Positions 59,320-64,000 of a stretch of DNA of 64,000 nt are shown here, in pieces. A model generated the notes under the pieces. That model was not told where the DNA came from and made no database searches. It saw only the letters and a list, made by a program, of their open reading frames with translations. This DNA is from Coemansia sp. RSA 487 (lineage: Eukaryota; Kickxellomycota; Kickxellomycetes; Kickxellales; Kickxellaceae), in assembly GCA_027577595.1 (NCBI GenBank), contig JANBRJ010000093.1:1-64000 (forward strand), written 5' to 3'. Made by a program: the position numbers and the translations under genes. Within the stretch, counting starts at the first letter, position 1, and every line of letters starts with the position of its first letter.

Positions 59320-60289
59320 TTCTGATGTATAATTCAAATAAAAAAGGTTGAAGTGCAAGAAAAAGAAGCAGCTGCTTTTTGTGTGTGCAACCCCTCTAAA
59401 TTGGAATGTATGCCAAGAGTTCTTGGTAATCAAATTGGAAATAATTACAAAAGAGATCAATAGACAACTTGTATTTGATATCGAGGTTAAAGAATAAACG
59501 GATGGAAGGTTGATAAAAAAAGCCCTCATCCTGATCCTCACATCATGTAGAGCGTGGGTAGATGATATCACCAGCATCAGTAGAAACAGAAAAGTGTAGA
59601 AAAAAGACAACTCATACCAGAGATGACAATTGGTGTTTTAACTGAGGATTTACAATTTTTACGATCGAACAGGATTGAGCGGACCTCCGCACCCTGGAAC
59701 CAGAGAGAAAAAGTCCATACTGGAATGGAACATAGCCCCAAAAACAGGCAACCTAGTTTGAAATCCCCCCTTTCGGAATTGTCCCTGCAAAACCGGCCTT
59801 CAGGGCCGGCCGGATATTGCTCGGAATGGTGAATTACAAATCAAATGTTTCCCCCACACAAAAAATATCACACATGCAATCCAGACACGCAAAGTGCGGA
59901 AATAATTATGTGGATAGAAGCAAAGTCTGTCCTATTTGTGCTTCTTTTTTCCTATTAGCTTTGTTTTCTAAATTTTTCATGCTGCGGCTCTGCTGATAGT
60001 AATAGGGGTGGAAAATTTTAAATTTCCACCTTATCTGTAGCACGCATAGGTTGCTGTCACATTCCACCACCATCGCGTTCTTGTTGAAGCGGTTGTGCGG
60101 AATCCACAAATTATAGGGTTGTTAAGAGCAATGTTGGTCGTGTGCGAAGTCGTCACCATCTTCCATCTCTTTTTTTTTCTTCAGTAGTTTCTCTATTATT
60201 ATTTGTGCCAGAATAATTCATTTTCTGTACCTTTATTGCTATAACCAGTTTTTGATGTGAATATACCCCACCATCCACAACAGTGGCAA
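59320..60289. other. Divergent promoter spacer
   Basis: AT-rich spacer between the Trp-rich protein gene (-) and the YTP1-like gene (+), with a GGCCGGCC-containing GC patch near 59795-59815. A T-rich tract at about 60170-60182 lies about 110 bases before the YTP1-like start. No gene seen. Confidence 0.45.
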
Positions 60290-62064
60290 ATGATGCAGCA
60301 ACTATATGTCTCACAGCGCTCGAACGCAACGAGCAATGGCATGCGACACCTTTTACTTAGAACCTTGGCGATTGTGGCGGTTATTGGGTCGATGGCCTCA
60401 GTTGCCAGCGCCCATGGCGACGAACACGAAGCAATGGGAGCCACGGCTGGAACTCTGCCCGACGATGCTCCTTTCTACCGGTGGCCTGAAGAGCCTATGG
60501 ACTGGGCGCTAAAGGTCCATCTGGCGCTCTGCTTGATAGCCTTCGTGCTTGTTCTTCCAACTGGTAAGTTCCTTATTTTGGTTGCCTGACAAACGTTTTC
60601 TTGGCACGACATCTTTCCCCTTGAAGAAGAAAGAAGCACCACCACCATTCCTGTTCCGCTTCTTGCATGTGGCATGACCACATCCCATCCGCACAATCGT
60701 TGTTTGCCCTGCCGCAGATTTTGCTGCATGTCTATTGTGCCAAGGCTTGTCATCCTCTTCCCATCCCAGAGGCACGTGCGCACTATTATGCATTGTTTGC
60801 TGTTTTGTATACACCTGCTGATCCATTTATGATCCTAAAGAAAACCTAAATCAATGTTATTCTTCCATCTACCTTTTTCCTTTTTTGCTTTCCATTAATT
60901 GGTATAGCGCTCGCCATGGAAATGGCCAACAACAAGTTCCATCCGCTTGTACAGATCGGCGGTGCGCTTATCGGATTCCTTGGAATAGTATTTGGATGGG
61001 TACACGGACACCTCCACAACGCATATGCGCGCTTTGGATGGTTTATGCTGGCCTTGCTGGTGGTGCAAACTGCAGCCAACGTCTGCTTTACGCTTGGGAT
61101 TCTTAAAAAGACTTTGGCAAAGCTGCGCATCTCGTACCGTATTCTGGGCTGCCTCCAGCTCTTTTTCACATACATGGCAATGTTGCTCGGCGTCATCCGG
61201 TACCTCAACCTGTGCAGCCAGGGCCACCTGGGCCAGTGCATCTCGCATTTTGCACGCGGTACTGCACTGATATACGGGAGCGTTGCGTTGCTCTTCGCAA
61301 TGCGCTTGTTTGGGGCAACGATGCTCGACATCCGGCGGCCGCCTGAACTCTTTATCAGCATTATCATGATGGTAGTTGGGCTGATTGGGACGTTTACTGA
61401 GCACAACTTCTTCCAGAGCAGCGACGGTCCAGGAGACATGTGGTCGCACAAAGATCTGCAGCACACATTCATTGGCATCTCGTGGTTTGCCGGCGGTGCA
61501 CTTGGCGTTTTCATGTCGTGGAAAGCGCAGCCGAGCAACCGCACACCGGTTCCGTCGCTGATCTTCATCGCCACAGGAATTGCAATGATTATCCACCAGC
61601 AGGATCTGGTCATGTCGTCGCACGCACACTTTCTGTTTGGCGCGTCGCTTGTGACGCTTGGCCTGTCGACAATCTGCGAAATCACAATGCTTGCGTCGGG
61701 AATCGTCAAGGACAGAGACCAGCCCATGGGTATCCAGTATCTCTCGGTGTTCTTTATGTGCGCGTCGGGAATGGCGCTCATGGGTGCAAACCGCGACATG
61801 GTTCTCTTCTTGATCAACTCCAATGTCGATGTCGCTACGTACGGACTCATTCTGATGAGCTTTTGCTTTGTCATTGTCTTCTACTTTTACGTTCTTTTGG
61901 ATGTCTACTTCGCAATGGCTGGGCCTAGAGAGCCCAAATACATGTCTCTGGAAGACGCTCTTGACCAGGACAGCCAGCGCACGTCGACTAGCAGCCAGAC
62001 CTCTACTCTGAACCATGAGGAGGGAAGCAAGTACGGCATGTCTCCCAATCCTCTTACCGCATAG
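60290..62064 (+). CDS. YTP1-like polytopic membrane protein, two exons
   Basis: Exon 1 is 60290-60563 and exon 2 is 60908-62064. Donor GTAAGT and acceptor GGTATAG join in phase 1, giving VLPT then ALAMEMANN. The protein has a signal peptide (RHLLLRTLAIVAVIGSM, cut near VASA before HGDEHE), a first domain with ALKVHLALCLIAFVLVLP and ANNKFHPLVQIGG (DUF2427-like), then about nine further TM helices as in yeast Ytp1. A His-rich segment (EHNFFQ, DLQHTFIG, SHAHFLFGAS) is conserved in the family. Ytp1 is of unknown biochemical role. The ATG could also be the one at 60341, directly before the signal sequence. The intron is 344 bases, long for this window. Confidence 0.85.
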
Positions 62065-63173
62065 CTTATAATTAATATTTTCTTACTAATAGCCTTCTTA
62101 GAAATAATAATCACACTTTAGTACCATCACAAACGAGATATGCACTGGTGATTAGATTGCTTAAAGCTTGGCGCCATGTAAAAAGAAAAAAGAGGACGGG
62201 GCTGTTCAGATTCTCAACAAAATAAAATTGCAACGCCCAAATGCAAATCGTGTTTGTATTGTTTTTCATCTACAGAACATTTTTCCCTTGCAAGGGGTAT
62301 TGTTGGCTCACATCCCCAAGCATTAACCCAAAACATTCAGTGCATTGTCATTGCTTTTGAGCATTCTGATTGGGTTGACGCTCCGGAAAAAAATCGTCTC
62401 CCAGTGAACAATTCTTTCTTTGTTGCTTCATTATGAATGTTTATATAGATGCACTTGTGCATTGCCTGGCTTGTTCATTTGGCCTCCTATCTTTCTTTTC
62501 TTCATCCTATTTCCCCCTATCCTGTTAGCCTTTCTTTTAGAATATCAATTTGGTAAGAAAGGATAATCTGCGACAGGTAAGCGATTTTCTCTTGTAAAAA
62601 CTTTGTTGATTTTTCCTTACTCATTTTTTGTCTGACTGTCCGTTTGTTATTGTGGCTTGTTGATCCGTTTCCGATACAATGCATACAGCCAGGTGCTTTA
62701 TTATCCACAGGTCATTCAACTGCTGGCACTATTCAAGGGTTACAAAAGCCTTACTGTTGTTATGAGACAAAGGGTACGATTTCAACACAAGCGACATTGC
62801 AGCTGATAATTGGACGGTGCAGAGCTGGCCCACCCAATTACCCTAAACCTATCAATGATTTATTATTACTCGGAATACCGCAAGCATTTGTTGGGCTTTA
62901 TCTTGCTTTGGCCAATCCATCACAAGCAGACTTGTGAGTGATGAGCTGTTAGTTGCCCCCTCCAGTAATTCTGCAAGCACATATCACATAAAAACGCAGG
63001 AAACAGCAATCTATGACCCTTCTTTTCTTACTTTCCCTTTCTCCTATTAATAATGTACAGCTTGTCTTTTTTTCTTTTCTGTATACTTTTGTAGCTTAAC
63101 TCTTACCAACTTGTCCATTTTATCATAGTCCCATTACAGCCTTTACTCACTTCCTCCGCATATCATAATAGCC
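62065..63173. other. Intergenic, no gene seen
   Basis: A 1.1-kb spacer before the bZIP gene. An open frame at about 62644-62937 begins at a non-ATG codon and has no recognisable domain. T/C-rich tracts at about 63018-63090 may be core promoter for the bZIP gene. Confidence 0.4.
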
Positions 63174-63854
63174 ATGACTACCAGTGGTGACGGCGATGAC
63201 CGTAGAACTCTAGAGCCCCGGACAAATCAGCAGAACGATATTACATTAGCAGACGGCGTTGCCGATTCAAACAAAAGCCTCAGTAGCGATGACGACGGTG
63301 ATGGCAGGTTAAGCGGGACAGACGATAGTGGCAGCGAATACGAGATCGATTCAGGCGCCAGAGCCACAGACACACAACCCCAGGAAGATGGCCAGGCATC
63401 GACGGGCGTTTCAGAACGTACCAGCAGACAGGGCACAGCAAAGGGTAAAGACGTGCTCTGGAGAGAGGACCTAAGCAATTTGCTCACGCCACAAACTTTT
63501 CTGGAACAAGCACAAGTGCGCCGGCGAAAGCGGAATCGAGAAGCAGCGCGGAGATCGCGGCAGCGGCAAAAGGAGCGCGAGCAAGAGCTCGTCGAACGAC
63601 AAGCACAGCTTTCCGACAGGCTAAGGTTTCTGGAGCGCGAGCTCGAGGAGTGGCGGACAATCAATGCTTCCAACACCAAGTCAAACAAGGTGCTTATTGA
63701 CCCCGAGCTGGTCGCCTCAGACAGCCAAGACGTTGAGCTGGCTGAAAATATCAACAACGTTTATGCTCTCACCATGGACACTCTGCATATCATTGGTGAG
63801 CTCCAACTACAACTCGATGAAATTACAAAGGAACTTAACAGCATGATCGGTTGA
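63174..63854 (+). CDS. bZIP transcription factor
   Basis: A 226-residue protein. The first 95 residues are acidic and disordered. The basic region at about residues 115-135 reads VRRRKRNREAARRSRQRQKE, with the N-x7-R core (NREAARRSR) that contacts DNA. The leucine zipper follows with heptads QLSDRLRFLERELEEW, and the C-terminal 60 residues form a further helical part (LHIIGELQLQLDEITKEL) that may extend the coiled coil. It would act as a dimer in the nucleus. Target genes and stress pathway are not readable from the sequence. Start ATG at 63174 is in good context after an AT-rich leader. Confidence 0.92.
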   Translation: MTTSGDGDDRRTLEPRTNQQNDITLADGVADSNKSLSSDDDGDGRLSGTDDSGSEYEIDSGARATDTQPQEDGQASTGVSERTSRQGTAKGKDVLWREDLSNLLTPQTFLEQAQVRRRKRNREAARRSRQRQKEREQELVERQAQLSDRLRFLERELEEWRTINASNTKSNKVLIDPELVASDSQDVELAENINNVYALTMDTLHIIGELQLQLDEITKELNSMIG

Positions 63855-64000
63855 TCAAATGCAATATATTCTCCTGTTGTATTTTTCTCCTCCACCCCTA
63901 TCATCCAAATTTCCCCCTTAGAACACTCGCGGTGGTTTGTCTTTTGGTACATCTCTTTTATTTAATATAAGTCATCCCTCCTCGTTAGAATATGTCTGAA

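Noticed and set aside
62644-62937. 97-codon open frame before the bZIP gene
   Set aside because: Begins at a non-ATG codon, has no recognisable domain, and has no evident splice link to the bZIP gene.
1-64000. CRISPR arrays, rRNA genes, telomere repeats, LTR pairs
   Set aside because: None was seen. The only repeats found are the inverted pair at 49.8-50.6 kb, the 22-base tandem at 38.85 kb and low-complexity coding tracts.

Overview
The window is eukaryotic nuclear DNA from a fungus. Fungal hallmarks are an RTA1-like exporter, a YTP1-like membrane protein, an Mcy1-type cysteine synthase-like protein, a DUF3020 protein, a FunK1-type kinase, few and short GT-AG introns, and GC-rich coding blocks between AT-rich spacers. 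The fused Nup98-96, the bacterial-looking secreted CHAP protein, the Fanzor-like remnant and the lineage-expanded 7TM receptors suggest an early-diverging fungus, possibly of the Kickxellomycotina. That placement is an inference; no rRNA or other marker in the window settles it.

Left part (1-26 kb): compact housekeeping genes. In order these are Nup98-96 (-), a 64-residue small protein (-), a CLC transporter (-), an RTA1-like protein (-), a glycerophosphodiesterase (-), a secreted SH3-like/CHAP protein (-), mitochondrial pyruvate carrier MPC1 (-), a DUF3020 protein (-), a Ubp8/USP22-type deubiquitinase (+), a GT31-like glycosyltransferase (-), tRNA-Glu(CTC) (+), an intron-bearing tRNA-Tyr(GTA) (-), a two-exon cyclin-like gene (-), proteasome ubiquitin receptor Rpn13 (+), Mcy1 (+) and an APH-like probable pseudokinase (+).

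Middle part (26.9-56.7 kb): the striking region. Nine genes and at least one clear pseudogene of a single intronless seven-transmembrane receptor family lie here: a decayed copy at about 26.9-27.9 kb, then A 28541-29575, B 30528-31553, C 32471-33496 (one in-frame TAG), D 42113-43051, E 43311-44663, F 47702-49114, G 50672-51919, H 54171-55196 (the only + strand copy) and I 55411-56706. They share an N-terminal signature, a cysteine at the start of TM3 and one in extracellular loop 2, and mostly an SFNE-like motif before TM6 that resembles class C and RGS-type 7TM receptors. None carries an RGS domain. COG5, a glutamate/cysteine-sulfinate decarboxylase-like enzyme and Elf1 sit inside the array, together with a Fanzor-like zinc-ribbon scrap, a LINE RNase H scrap, a FunK1 kinase gene with an in-frame TAG, and a pair of inverted repeats. 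The array looks like a birth-and-death sensory receptor family.

Right part (57.5-64 kb): a large Trp-rich membrane protein I cannot name (-), a two-exon YTP1-like gene (+) and a bZIP transcription factor (+).

Some of the longest open frames begin at non-ATG codons or at upstream ATGs; I chose starts at ATGs supported by homologues, signal peptides or paralogues and say so in each entry.
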